Positions 24,949 through 33,146 of a stretch of DNA of 64,000 bases are shown here, piece after piece (position 1 is the first letter of the stretch; each line of letters begins with the position of its first letter). The stretch comes from Citrobacter sp. FP75 (GTDB lineage Bacteria; Pseudomonadota; Gammaproteobacteria; Enterobacterales; Enterobacteriaceae). The stretch spans positions 1-64,000 of the forward strand of contig NZ_JAFDOE010000011.1 in the NCBI RefSeq assembly GCF_018342065.1. The letters are read 5' to 3'. The notes beneath the pieces were generated by a model. It was not told the DNA's origin, made no database searches, and worked only from the letters and a program-made list of their open reading frames with translations. Made by a program: the position numbers and the translations under genes.

Positions 24949-25965
24949 CTAAGCAAAGCGGTGTCCGCTGGATGTGTTATGCCTGTCGAAAAATTCAACA
25001 ATGGCGTTGAGCGCGACTGAGCGCATTGCGTCCTTTTCAAAAAGGATCTCATGGTACGCGCCTTTGATGACCAGCGGCTGACCCCCTTCTACAGGATGGC
25101 CCGCTGCGGCGCGGAGTTCACAAAAACGATGGTGCATGCGGTTATCCACCACACGCTCTTCTTCAGCCTGAATAAGCAATGTCGGGGTCGCGTCATCTCC
25201 CGCCCCAGCCAGCACCTGCTCACCCGCCAGAATGCCTTCACGCACCCAGTGATAGGTTGGCCCGCCGACTCGCAGCTTCGGATCATCCGCATAGAAGCGC
25301 AGGTTACGCCGATAGCGCTGCCGGCTATGCGTTAGCGAATTCATCCCGAATGGCAGCGCCCGCCAGCGCCCGGTTCCCATCGCATAACCTTCACGAATAC
25401 GCGGATGCCCTTCTGCCCAGTCAAGAATGTGGCGCACCATCCAGTCGGGAAAGCGCATCACGATCCCAAACATCGGGGCGCTGAGAGCAATAGCATCACA
25501 CTGATTAGGGTGGCGTTGCAGGAACAGCGTGGCGATGGCCCCACCCATGGAATGCGCCAGTATATAGCGTTTTCTCCACGGACCAGGCTGCACTTCCTGC
25601 TGCCAGAAGGCGGTCAAATCGTCGACATAGTCATTAAAGTTATCCACATGACCGCGATGTGGGTCCGACAGCATACGCCCGGAACGCCCCTGGCCACGGT
25701 GGTCGATAATGAGCACGTCAAAACCAGAATAAAACAGGTCATACGCCAGTTCAGCGTATTTTACGTAGCTTTCTATGCGCCCGGGACAGACAACAATGAC
25801 GCGATCGTTTTTTTCTGCACGAAAGCGAACAAAGCGTACGGGAACATCATCTACGCCGGTGAATTCTGCTTCTTCCCGCTGATGCCAGAAATCTGTCAGT
25901 GGCCCCATGGAAAAAGCGGCAAACGCGTTTTCTCTTGTTTCCCAGTCTTTTTGCTGCTGAAACAT
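24949..25965 (-). CDS. pldB: Lysophospholipase L2 PldB
   Basis: PldB hydrolyses lysophospholipids at the inner membrane. From the ATG at 25965 (MFQQQKDWETREN) the protein has 338 residues, two fewer than in E. coli. The serine nucleophile S139 sits in LAHSMGGA and the alpha/beta hydrolase IDHRGQGRSGR segment precedes it. The open frame runs 32 codons further upstream toward rhtB, but that part is basic, unconserved and would occupy the shared promoter space. It is followed by yigL. Confidence 0.94.
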   Translation of the reverse strand: MFQQQKDWETRENAFAAFSMGPLTDFWHQREEAEFTGVDDVPVRFVRFRAEKNDRVIVVCPGRIESYVKYAELAYDLFYSGFDVLIIDHRGQGRSGRMLSDPHRGHVDNFNDYVDDLTAFWQQEVQPGPWRKRYILAHSMGGAIATLFLQRHPNQCDAIALSAPMFGIVMRFPDWMVRHILDWAEGHPRIREGYAMGTGRWRALPFGMNSLTHSRQRYRRNLRFYADDPKLRVGGPTYHWVREGILAGEQVLAGAGDDATPTLLIQAEEERVVDNRMHHRFCELRAAAGHPVEGGQPLVIKGAYHEILFEKDAMRSVALNAIVEFFDRHNTSSGHRFA

Positions 25966-26075
25966 CGGGTATCCAGCCTCGCTGACCAAGTAAAATCGTT
26001 TTTTTCGCCGTCTCTGACAAAACCTAACGGCAGTAGCGTATTGTGGCATAAAAATAGACAATTCGGGAGTTTCTC

Positions 26076-26696
26076 ATGACCTTTGAATGGTGGTTCGCTT
26101 ACTTGCTGACGTCCATTGTTTTGAGCTTGTCGCCAGGCTCAGGGGCGATCAACACCATGACAACCGCCATCAGCCATGGCTATCGGGGAGCAACTGCGTC
26201 AATTGCCGGTTTGCAGACCGGGCTTGGCATTCATATCGTGCTGGTCGGCGTAGGGCTGGGAACGCTATTTTCACGTTCGGTGATCGCCTTTGAGGTGCTG
26301 AAGTGGGCAGGGGCGGCCTATCTGATCTGGCTAGGTATTCAGCAATGGCGCGCGGCGGGAGCCATCGACCTGAACACCATGGCAAATACGCAATCACGCA
26401 GCCGTCTGTTCAAACGCGCGGTATTCGTCAACCTGACCAATCCGAAGAGCATTGTGTTTCTCGCTGCCCTGTTCCCGCAGTTCATCATGCCGCAGGAGCC
26501 GCAGTTGATGCAGTATGTAGTGCTGGGTGTCACCACCATCGTGGTCGATATTATTGTGATGATCGGTTACGCGACGCTGGCCACCCGCATTGCTGGCTGG
26601 ATTAAGGGGCCAAAACAAATGAAAGCCCTGAACAAAGTGTTTGGTTCGCTGTTTATGCTGATAGGCGCCCTGCTGGCATCGGCACGGCATGCCTGA
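26076..26696 (+). CDS. rhtB: Homoserine/homoserine lactone exporter RhtB
   Basis: RhtB is a LysE-family inner-membrane exporter of homoserine and its lactone. The 206-residue protein has the family length, the N-terminal [10 protein letters not shown] motif (residues 20-29) and about six membrane segments, with [18 protein letters not shown] near residue 117. It is divergent from pldB and converges on its paralogue rhtC across a REP element. Confidence 0.95.
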   Translation: MTFEWWFAYLLTSIVLSLSPGSGAINTMTTAISHGYRGATASIAGLQTGLGIHIVLVGVGLGTLFSRSVIAFEVLKWAGAAYLIWLGIQQWRAAGAIDLNTMANTQSRSRLFKRAVFVNLTNPKSIVFLAALFPQFIMPQEPQLMQYVVLGVTTIVVDIIVMIGYATLATRIAGWIKGPKQMKALNKVFGSLFMLIGALLASARHA

Positions 26697-26702
26697 TGAC
26701 GG

Positions 26703-26730
26703 TGCCGGATGTCGCTGCCGCGCATCCGGC
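26703..26730. repeat. REP element between rhtB and rhtC
   Basis: GCCGGATG and CATCCGGC arms around a GC-rich loop match the REP/PU palindrome. It sits between two convergent genes, where such elements commonly protect 3' ends or assist termination. Confidence 0.75.
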
Positions 26731-26741
26731 CCACAGGAAAA

Positions 26742-27362
26742 TCAGCGCGAAATAATCAGGTGAATACCGAAACCCGCGAACAGCGCGCCGGCAAAACCGT
26801 CAATCCACTTCGCCAGACGTTGATAGCCACGACGCATTTTCGGCAGCGCAAACAGGCTGGCAACCACGGTAAACCAGGCCAGCGTCTCAACGATAATCAG
26901 CGCGAAAATGCCCCAACGGGCAGCGGTACCGACGTTGTCGCCGACAAACAGCGAGAAGACGGAGCCAAAATAGATAATGGCTTTAGGGTTCGCCAGATTG
27001 GTCAGCAGACCTTTTAAAAAACTGCGTCCGCTCTGCGCCAGTTCAACCTGCGGCGCGGGTGCTGCAACGTCCTGTTTTTTAAACGCACCGCGCAGCATCT
27101 GATACCCCATCCAGCACAGATACAGACCACCGCCAACCATAATAATGGTGTGCAGCCAGGCCATTTTTTCGATGATCAGATGCAGGCCGAGCAGCGCCAC
27201 GCCCGCCCAGACCATGACGCCGCAGGTAATGCCCAGCACGCCCATCATTGCCTCTTTGCGCGAACGGCTCACCGCCGTTTGAGAGACAAAGAAAAAATCG
27301 GGGCCAGGACTCATCAGCGCTACGATGTGTACCAACGCAACGGTAAAAAATAGCGTTAACAT
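26742..27362 (-). CDS. rhtC: Threonine exporter RhtC
   Basis: RhtC exports threonine and homoserine across the inner membrane. The 206-residue LysE-family protein has the SPGPDFFFVSQT motif near residue 18 and the NLANPKAIIYFGSVFS segment near 121, plus about six hydrophobic stretches. It is a paralogue of the adjacent convergent rhtB and lies about 60 bp downstream of recQ. Confidence 0.95.
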   Translation of the reverse strand: MLTLFFTVALVHIVALMSPGPDFFFVSQTAVSRSRKEAMMGVLGITCGVMVWAGVALLGLHLIIEKMAWLHTIIMVGGGLYLCWMGYQMLRGAFKKQDVAAPAPQVELAQSGRSFLKGLLTNLANPKAIIYFGSVFSLFVGDNVGTAARWGIFALIIVETLAWFTVVASLFALPKMRRGYQRLAKWIDGFAGALFAGFGIHLIISR

Positions 27363-27425
27363 ATAAATGACTCGCGGGGGAATAGTTCAGAGAGTCACCA
27401 TCCTGGCACTTTTTTGCCTGGCTGA

Positions 27426-29255
27426 CTACTCTTCGTCGTCACCGTCAACATGTGCGCGGATAAGTGCCATAAACTCTTTGCCAAAACGCTCAAGTTTACG
27501 CATTCCCACGCCGTTGACGCTCAGCATTTCGCTCGGTGAAACCGGCATTTGCTCGGCCATTTCTATCAGCGTGGCGTCGTTGAAAACCACATATGGCGGG
27601 ATATTCTCTTCATCGGCAATGGCTTTACGCAGCTTACGCAATTTGGCGAACAGCTTGCGATCGTAGTTGCCGCCAAAGGATTTCTGCATTGCGCGCGGTT
27701 TCAGCGCCACAATACGCGGTACGGCAAGCTGTAGCGGAACGTCACCGCGCAGTACCGGGCGAGCAGCTTCGGTTAACTGTAACGCGGAGTGGTGGGCAAT
27801 ATTCTGCGTGACCAGCCCGAGATGAATAAGCTGGCGAATTACGCTGACCCAATGCTCGTGGCTCTGTTCACGACCTATGCCATAGACCGGCAGTTTGTCA
27901 TGGGCCATCTCACGAATACGCTGGTTATTTGCCCCACGCAGAACCTCGACGACATAGCCCATACCAAAACGTTGGTTAACGCGGTAAATCGTCGACAGCG
28001 CTTTACGCGCATCCATTAATCCGTCGTACTGTTTTGGCGGGTCGAGACAAATATCGCAGTTACCGCACGGCTCCTGACGACCTTCGCCAAAATAGTTCAG
28101 CAGCACCAGACGGCGACAGGTTTGCGCCTCGGCAAAGGCCCCCATCGCGTTGAGCTTATGACGCTCGATATCCAGCAGTTGTCCGGCGGGTTTCTCTTCG
28201 AGACAACGGCGTAACCACGCCATATCTGCCGGATCGTAAAACAGCATCGCTTCTGCAGGCAGGCCATCACGCCCGGCACGCCCGGTTTCCTGATAGTAGG
28301 ACTCAATGTTACGCGGGATATCAAAATGCACCACGAAGCGCACGTTGGGTTTGTTAATTCCCATACCAAAAGCCACGGTCGCGACAACGATTTGCAGATC
28401 GTCACGCTGGAATTTCTCTTGTACGTCGGCGCGCACGCTGTTTTCCAGTCCGGCATGATACGCCCCAGCGCTGATGCCGCGACTTTGCAGGCGTGCTGCT
28501 GTGTCCTCAACCTTCGCGCGGCTGTTACAGTAAATAATGCCGGACTTGCCGCGCTGTTCTTGTACGTAGCGCATCAGCTGATCGAGCGGCTTAAACTTCT
28601 CCATCAGCATGTAGCGAATATTCGGGCGGTCGAAGCTGCTGATCTGAATGAGGGGATCGTTAAGCCCAAGCAAACGGACGATATCCAGCCGGGTGGTGTC
28701 ATCGGCGGTGGCCGTGAGTGCCACAAACGGCAGTGCGGGGAAGCGTTGACGCAGCTGGCCCAGCGCGGCATATTCCGGGCGGAAATCATGCCCCCACTGG
28801 GAAATACAGTGCGCTTCATCAACCGCCAGCAGTACCGGATTCCAGTGCGCCAGATTTTCAAGGAAGTTATCCAGCATCAGGCGCTCGGGTGCAATGTACA
28901 GCAGGCGGATTTGCCCGCTGCGACAGCCCGCCATCACCTCTTGCTGCTGTTCACGACTCTGGGTAGAGTTCAGGCACGCCGCCGCCACGCCGTTTGCCAG
29001 CAGCTGATCGACCTGGTCTTTCATCAGGGAAATCAGTGGCGAAACGACAACGGTGAGGCCGTTCAGCAATAATGCGGGAATTTGATAACAGAGGGATTTA
29101 CCACCACCGGTTGGCATAACGACCAGGCAGTCGCGGCCAGAGATCACGGTGTCGATGATTTCTTCCTGACCAGGGCGAAACTGTTGGTAGCCAAAGGTTT
29201 CCTGCAAAACCTGTTTGGCGCCCATTTCCAGATTCAACACTTCCGCCTGCGCCAC
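27426..29255 (-). CDS. recQ: ATP-dependent DNA helicase RecQ
   Basis: RecQ is a 3'-5' helicase of the RecF recombination pathway. The 609-residue protein has the Walker A motif TGGGKS (K53), the DEAH box in AVDEAHCISQWGHDF, and motif VI as QETGRAGRDG. Cysteines of the zinc site appear in CRRLVLLNYFGE and CGNCDICLDPP, followed by the winged helix and a C-terminal HRDC domain. It is downstream of pldA. Confidence 0.97.
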   Translation of the reverse strand: MAQAEVLNLEMGAKQVLQETFGYQQFRPGQEEIIDTVISGRDCLVVMPTGGGKSLCYQIPALLLNGLTVVVSPLISLMKDQVDQLLANGVAAACLNSTQSREQQQEVMAGCRSGQIRLLYIAPERLMLDNFLENLAHWNPVLLAVDEAHCISQWGHDFRPEYAALGQLRQRFPALPFVALTATADDTTRLDIVRLLGLNDPLIQISSFDRPNIRYMLMEKFKPLDQLMRYVQEQRGKSGIIYCNSRAKVEDTAARLQSRGISAGAYHAGLENSVRADVQEKFQRDDLQIVVATVAFGMGINKPNVRFVVHFDIPRNIESYYQETGRAGRDGLPAEAMLFYDPADMAWLRRCLEEKPAGQLLDIERHKLNAMGAFAEAQTCRRLVLLNYFGEGRQEPCGNCDICLDPPKQYDGLMDARKALSTIYRVNQRFGMGYVVEVLRGANNQRIREMAHDKLPVYGIGREQSHEHWVSVIRQLIHLGLVTQNIAHHSALQLTEAARPVLRGDVPLQLAVPRIVALKPRAMQKSFGGNYDRKLFAKLRKLRKAIADEENIPPYVVFNDATLIEMAEQMPVSPSEMLSVNGVGMRKLERFGKEFMALIRAHVDGDDEE

Positions 29256-29276
29256 ATTAACCCCGTTAACCTTAAA

Positions 29277-29304
29277 TAAAAACAGGCGCTATTTTCAGCG
29301 CCTG
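29277..29304 (-). terminator. Rho-independent terminator of pldA
   Basis: On the minus strand CAGGCGC and GCGCCTG form a 7 bp stem around an 8-base loop and are followed by TTTTTATTT. It separates pldA from recQ. Confidence 0.82.
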
Positions 29305-29343
29305 AGAGAGAAACTGCAATGATTAAAATACTCTCAATGCCGA

Positions 29344-30213
29344 TCAGAAGATATCGTTGAGCATTACGCCCACACCAACGCGCGTCTGATTAAAGTTATA
29401 GTCAATCAGCGACTCGCCATAACCACTGTAGACCTGGGTATAAAGGCGAACATGTTTTGTGATGGGATAGCTGACACCCAACTCAGCGCCGCCGTAACCA
29501 GTATTCCAGTTGTACTGACCTTTTGCGCTTAAGACGGCGTCACCGAGGTGATAACCCAGTTTGAGCTGATAGTAGCCCATATATTTGGTGATGTCGGGGT
29601 TATCGTCAGTGCTGCCGATGACGTACCACGGTTTCACTTCCACCAGCCAGTTACCGTTTTCTGCCATCAGGCGGGTATACAAGCGGTTCCAGCTACGCGA
29701 GGTTGGGTCAGAACGACCGTTGGAGTCATGGTTATAACCCATTTCGACATCGCGGAGCGTCCAACCGGCCAAGCGATAATCGGTGGCGAAACCGAGGAAC
29801 AATTGCGGTTCATAATTGGTTTCGCGAAACGGGGAAGACTCTTCGCTATTGGACAGCTGCCACCAGGATTTCTGAGTATAGGAGCCGCCAAGCACCGAGT
29901 TCGGCCCTAAAATCCCACGCCAGAGCGGAAACGCCAGGCTTAGCTGAAACTTCACCTCATCTTTGCGCGCATTTTCGGACCAGCTATAGCTGCTGATCGC
30001 TTCTTTGTTCATGTCGCTGGTATTGGTGTAGATGAGATAGTTGGTGTCATAAGGATAAAGCGTGAAAGGATTGTCATGCTCTTGCAGCATATTGGCAATA
30101 ATACTGCCGCGTACAGCAGGTGCATCATGAATCTCTTTTACTGTCGCTTCCTGCGCATACGCGGTCAACGGCAACATGACTGCTGGTAATAACCACCCCA
30201 GAATCGCCCGCAT
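29344..30213 (-). CDS. pldA: Outer membrane phospholipase A PldA
   Basis: PldA is an integral outer-membrane beta-barrel that degrades phospholipids which reach the outer leaflet. The 289-residue precursor has a 20-residue signal peptide cleaved after AYA, then the 12-stranded barrel. The catalytic segment GYNHDSNGRSDPTSRSWNR carries the His-Ser pair, with a downstream Asn completing the triad. The protein ends in phenylalanine, the usual barrel-assembly signal. Confidence 0.97.
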   Translation of the reverse strand: MRAILGWLLPAVMLPLTAYAQEATVKEIHDAPAVRGSIIANMLQEHDNPFTLYPYDTNYLIYTNTSDMNKEAISSYSWSENARKDEVKFQLSLAFPLWRGILGPNSVLGGSYTQKSWWQLSNSEESSPFRETNYEPQLFLGFATDYRLAGWTLRDVEMGYNHDSNGRSDPTSRSWNRLYTRLMAENGNWLVEVKPWYVIGSTDDNPDITKYMGYYQLKLGYHLGDAVLSAKGQYNWNTGYGGAELGVSYPITKHVRLYTQVYSGYGESLIDYNFNQTRVGVGVMLNDIF

Positions 30214-30378
30214 CGGTACTGTTCTCCTGAACCAAAATATTGATGAATTGTATAATTATCTGGCAGGTATTCTACATACTTAGAGAGTTCCTCGTTAGTT
30301 ATCCCGTCTTAAAGTAGAAAACAACAATTAAGAAGCATAATATCAACACCTCATTAACTATTGAGAGTTAGGGATTGT

Positions 30379-30846
30379 ATGTCTGCCGTACTTACTGCTG
30401 AGCAAGCGCTGAAATTAGTGGGCGAAATGTTTGTCTATCATATGCCGTTTAACCGGGCGCTGGGGCTGGAGCTGGAACGCTACGAAAAAGAGTTTGCCCA
30501 ATTGGCCTTTAACAACCAACCGATGATGGTTGGCAACTGGGCACACAGCATTCTGCATGGCGGCGTGATCGCCTCAGCACTCGACGTCGCCGCCGGGCTG
30601 GTGTGCGTTGGTAGTACGCTGACGCGTCACGAAACCATCAGCGAGGACGAACTGCGTCAGCGGATGTCGCGCATGGGCACCATCGATTTGCGCGTTGATT
30701 ACCTGCGCCCAGGCAGAGGGAATCGCTTTACCGCCACCAGCAGCCTGCTGCGGGCGGGTAATAAGGTTGCCGTCGCACGCGTGGAACTGCATAACGAAGA
30801 GCAGCTTTATATCGCCAGCGCCACCGCGACTTATATGGTGGGGTAG
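30379..30846 (+). CDS. yigI: Hotdog-fold thioesterase YigI
   Basis: YigI is a small protein of the PaaI-type hotdog thioesterase family; E. coli YigI has been described as acting on medium- and long-chain acyl-CoA. The 155-residue protein shows the [14 protein letters not shown] helix that contains the active site and the later [12 protein letters not shown] strand. The ATG at 30379 matches the conserved start [14 protein letters not shown]; a TTG six codons earlier is open but unlikely. It is divergent from pldA and precedes rarD. Confidence 0.92.
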   Translation: MSAVLTAEQALKLVGEMFVYHMPFNRALGLELERYEKEFAQLAFNNQPMMVGNWAHSILHGGVIASALDVAAGLVCVGSTLTRHETISEDELRQRMSRMGTIDLRVDYLRPGRGNRFTATSSLLRAGNKVAVARVELHNEEQLYIASATATYMVG

Positions 30847-30897
30847 GTGCCTGAAACAAGGTAAACTGCGGTTACATTTCTGAAATGAGTTTTCCCG

Positions 30898-31794
30898 ATG
30901 GATGCTAAGCAAACGCGGCAGGGCGTATTACTCGCTCTTGCTGCCTATTTTATTTGGGGCATTGCACCCGCGTATTTTAAGCTGATTTACTACGTCCCCG
31001 CAGATGAGATCCTGACGCACCGCGTGATCTGGTCGTTTTTCTTTATGGTGGTTTTGATGAGCGTCAGCCGCCAGTGGTCGGGGATCAAAACGCTGCTGCA
31101 AACGCCAAAGAAGGTTTTCCTGCTGGCGCTCTCTGCGGTGCTCATCGGCGGAAACTGGCTGCTTTTTATCTGGGCGGTCAACAACCACCATATGCTGGAA
31201 GCCAGCCTCGGCTACTTTATTAACCCGCTGGTGAATATTGTGCTGGGTATGATTTTCCTCGGTGAGCGCTTTCGCCGCATGCAGTGGCTGGCCGTTCTGT
31301 TAGCCGCCTGCGGCGTACTGGTGCAATTGTGGACATTCGGCTCGCTGCCGATTATTGCGCTCGGTCTGGCCTTCAGCTTTGCTTTTTATGGCCTGGTGCG
31401 TAAGAAGATCGCCGTCGAGGCGCAAACCGGTATGCTGATTGAAACTCTGTGGCTTTTACCTGTGGCCGCAATCTATCTGTTTGGCATTGCCGATAGCCCA
31501 ACCAGCCATATGGGACAGAACCCGATGTCGCTCAATCTGTTGCTGATTGCCGCAGGCGTCGTAACTACCATTCCGCTGCTGTGCTTTACCGGTGCAGCGA
31601 CCCGTCTGCGTCTTTCCACACTGGGTTTCTTCCAGTACATCGGACCCACGCTGATGTTCCTGCTGGCGGTGACGTTCTACGGCGAGGTGCCGGGTGCGGA
31701 TAAGATGGTGACGTTCGCGTTTATCTGGGTGGCGCTGGCTATTTTCGTGATGGATGCGATTTACACCCTACGCAGAACGCAAAGGGGACTTTAA
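30898..31794 (+). CDS. rarD: EamA-family transporter RarD
   Basis: RarD is a drug/metabolite-superfamily membrane protein, named from chloramphenicol-related phenotypes; its substrate is not known. The 298-residue protein has about ten hydrophobic segments, begins QGVLLALAAYFIWGIAPAYF, and contains the conserved loop VNNHHMLEASLGYFINPL near residue 90. It follows yigI on the same strand. Unlike K-12 as I recall it, no yigG-yigF pair stands between rarD and corA. Confidence 0.94.
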   Translation: MDAKQTRQGVLLALAAYFIWGIAPAYFKLIYYVPADEILTHRVIWSFFFMVVLMSVSRQWSGIKTLLQTPKKVFLLALSAVLIGGNWLLFIWAVNNHHMLEASLGYFINPLVNIVLGMIFLGERFRRMQWLAVLLAACGVLVQLWTFGSLPIIALGLAFSFAFYGLVRKKIAVEAQTGMLIETLWLLPVAAIYLFGIADSPTSHMGQNPMSLNLLLIAAGVVTTIPLLCFTGAATRLRLSTLGFFQYIGPTLMFLLAVTFYGEVPGADKMVTFAFIWVALAIFVMDAIYTLRRTQRGL

Positions 31795-31803
31795 CGTTGT
31801 TGT

Positions 31804-31829
31804 GCCGGATGACGCTGCCGCCATCCGGC
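31804..31829. repeat. REP element between rarD and corA
   Basis: GCCGGATGACGC and GCCATCCGGC form the REP palindrome. It fills the 42 bp between two convergent genes and is the only visible feature there. Confidence 0.78.
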
Positions 31830-31836
31830 TAAAATA

Positions 31837-32787
31837 TTACAGCCAGTTCTTGCGCTTAAAGTACAGATACGGCGCCAGACCCGCGAGCATCATAAAGACA
31901 ATCGCCCCAGGGTAACCGAAGCTCCAGTGCAGTTCCGGCATGAACTCAAAGTTCATCCCATAGCTGGACGCCACCAGCGTCGGCGGCAGGAACACCACGG
32001 AGACCACCGAGAAGATCTTGATGATGCGGTTCTGCTCAATGTTGATAAAACCCATCGCCGCCTGCATCAGGAAGTTCACCTTCTGGAACAGTGATTCGTT
32101 GTGCGGCAGCAGAGATTCGATATCGCGCAGGATCTCACGCGCCTGCTCCAGCTGACTGCCCGGCAAACGCGCCTTGCGCACCAGGAAGTTCAGAGCGCGC
32201 TGGGTATCCATCAGACACAGGCGAACTTTCCAGCCGATATCTTCCAGCTCCGCCAGCGTGGAAAGCGCTTCGTCGTATTCATCGCCCTGGCGCCCTTCCA
32301 TAATTACGCGGCTGAGTTTTTCCAGGTCGCTGTAGATATTTTCTATCTCATCCGCCAGCTGTTCGATTTTCGTTTCGAACAGATCAAGCAGCAGCTCATA
32401 GGCGTTGCCGTCGACCATCGCCTGACTGCGCGCACGCATGCGATACAGGCGAAATGCCGGTAGTTCGCGTTCACGCAGGGTAAACAGGCGGCCTTCGCGA
32501 ATGGTAAATGCGACGGTTGAGTTGCCCGCGTGATCGTCGGCATCTTCATAAAAGAAGAAGGAGTGAATGTGCAGGCCGTCTTCGTCTTCAAAGAAACGTG
32601 CGGATGCTTCGATGTCTTCCAGTTCAGGGCGCGTAGCCAGATTCTGGCCCAAGTCCTTTTGCACACGGTTTCGTTCATCGTCATCCGGCTCGACTAAATC
32701 GACCCAAACCGAACTGGCAAGATGCTCAATCTCATCCGCCTCAAGACGTATTAAACGATTGTTTTCCAGTTGAAATGCGCTCAGCAT
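31837..32787 (-). CDS. corA: Magnesium/nickel/cobalt transporter CorA
   Basis: CorA is the pentameric constitutive magnesium channel of the inner membrane. The 316-residue protein has the large N-terminal cytosolic domain, the long stalk helix and the signature [13 protein letters not shown] after the first membrane helix, ending in [16 protein letters not shown]. The ATG at 32787 matches [10 protein letters not shown]; an in-frame ATG five codons earlier is possible. A leader of about 235 nt with a short reading frame precedes it. Confidence 0.97.
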   Translation of the reverse strand: MLSAFQLENNRLIRLEADEIEHLASSVWVDLVEPDDDERNRVQKDLGQNLATRPELEDIEASARFFEDEDGLHIHSFFFYEDADDHAGNSTVAFTIREGRLFTLRERELPAFRLYRMRARSQAMVDGNAYELLLDLFETKIEQLADEIENIYSDLEKLSRVIMEGRQGDEYDEALSTLAELEDIGWKVRLCLMDTQRALNFLVRKARLPGSQLEQAREILRDIESLLPHNESLFQKVNFLMQAAMGFINIEQNRIIKIFSVVSVVFLPPTLVASSYGMNFEFMPELHWSFGYPGAIVFMMLAGLAPYLYFKRKNWL

Positions 32788-32915
32788 GACCGGGACTCCC
32801 AATGCAAAAAATTATCGGACAGTTCGGTGGGCACACAGAAACAAATTGGGTTTCAGACCATTAAACAGCCTGACTCAGCGCGACGGGAAAAAACAGAAGG
32901 TCGCTGACAACCGCG

Positions 32916-32943
32916 AAGGCTATCAGCAAAAAGGGATAGCCTT
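32916..32943 (-). promoter_or_regulatory. Hairpin in the corA leader
   Basis: AAGGCTATC and GATAGCCTT form a perfect 9 bp stem around a 10-base loop on the corA transcript. Its 5' arm begins at the stop codon of the short leader frame, so ribosomes ending there would disturb it. In Salmonella the corA leader controls Rho-dependent termination according to corL translation; this layout fits that model. Confidence 0.6.
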
Positions 32944-32998
32944 AGGAGTTGATCCTGGATGACAGGATAATGAGCCAGTATCTACTGGGTGTGTCCAA
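32942..32998 (-). CDS. corL: corL-like leader peptide upstream of corA
   Basis: An 18-codon frame encodes (fM)DTPSRYWLIILSSRINS. It begins with TTG, preceded by AGAGGA 8 bases upstream, and ends 154 bp before corA. It lies on the transcript expected from the strong promoter at 33031-33059. Salmonella corA is known to be controlled by translation of a leader frame, corL; the identity of this frame with corL is inferred from position, and the TTG start is my reading. Confidence 0.5.
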   Translation of the reverse strand: MDTPSRYWLIILSSRINS

Positions 32999-33030
32999 GG
33001 CGAATGTCCTCTTAGCGTAATCGTGCGCGC

Positions 33031-33059
33031 ATGTTACGCCAGCAAAATTTTGACGTCAA
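33031..33059 (-). promoter_or_regulatory. Promoter of corA
   Basis: TTGACG and TAACAT are separated by 17 bp, a good sigma-70 match. Transcription would begin near 33024, leaving a leader of about 235 nt. In the 359 bp between uvrD and corA, this promoter, the leader frame and the hairpin are the features I can see. Confidence 0.72.
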
Positions 33060-33146
33060 CACGCAACGAAACGCTAGTCTGGATAAATTACCTTCTCATC
33101 AGTAAGGCTAGCAGATCGTTACAAAATAATGATATTTTTCTGAAAG

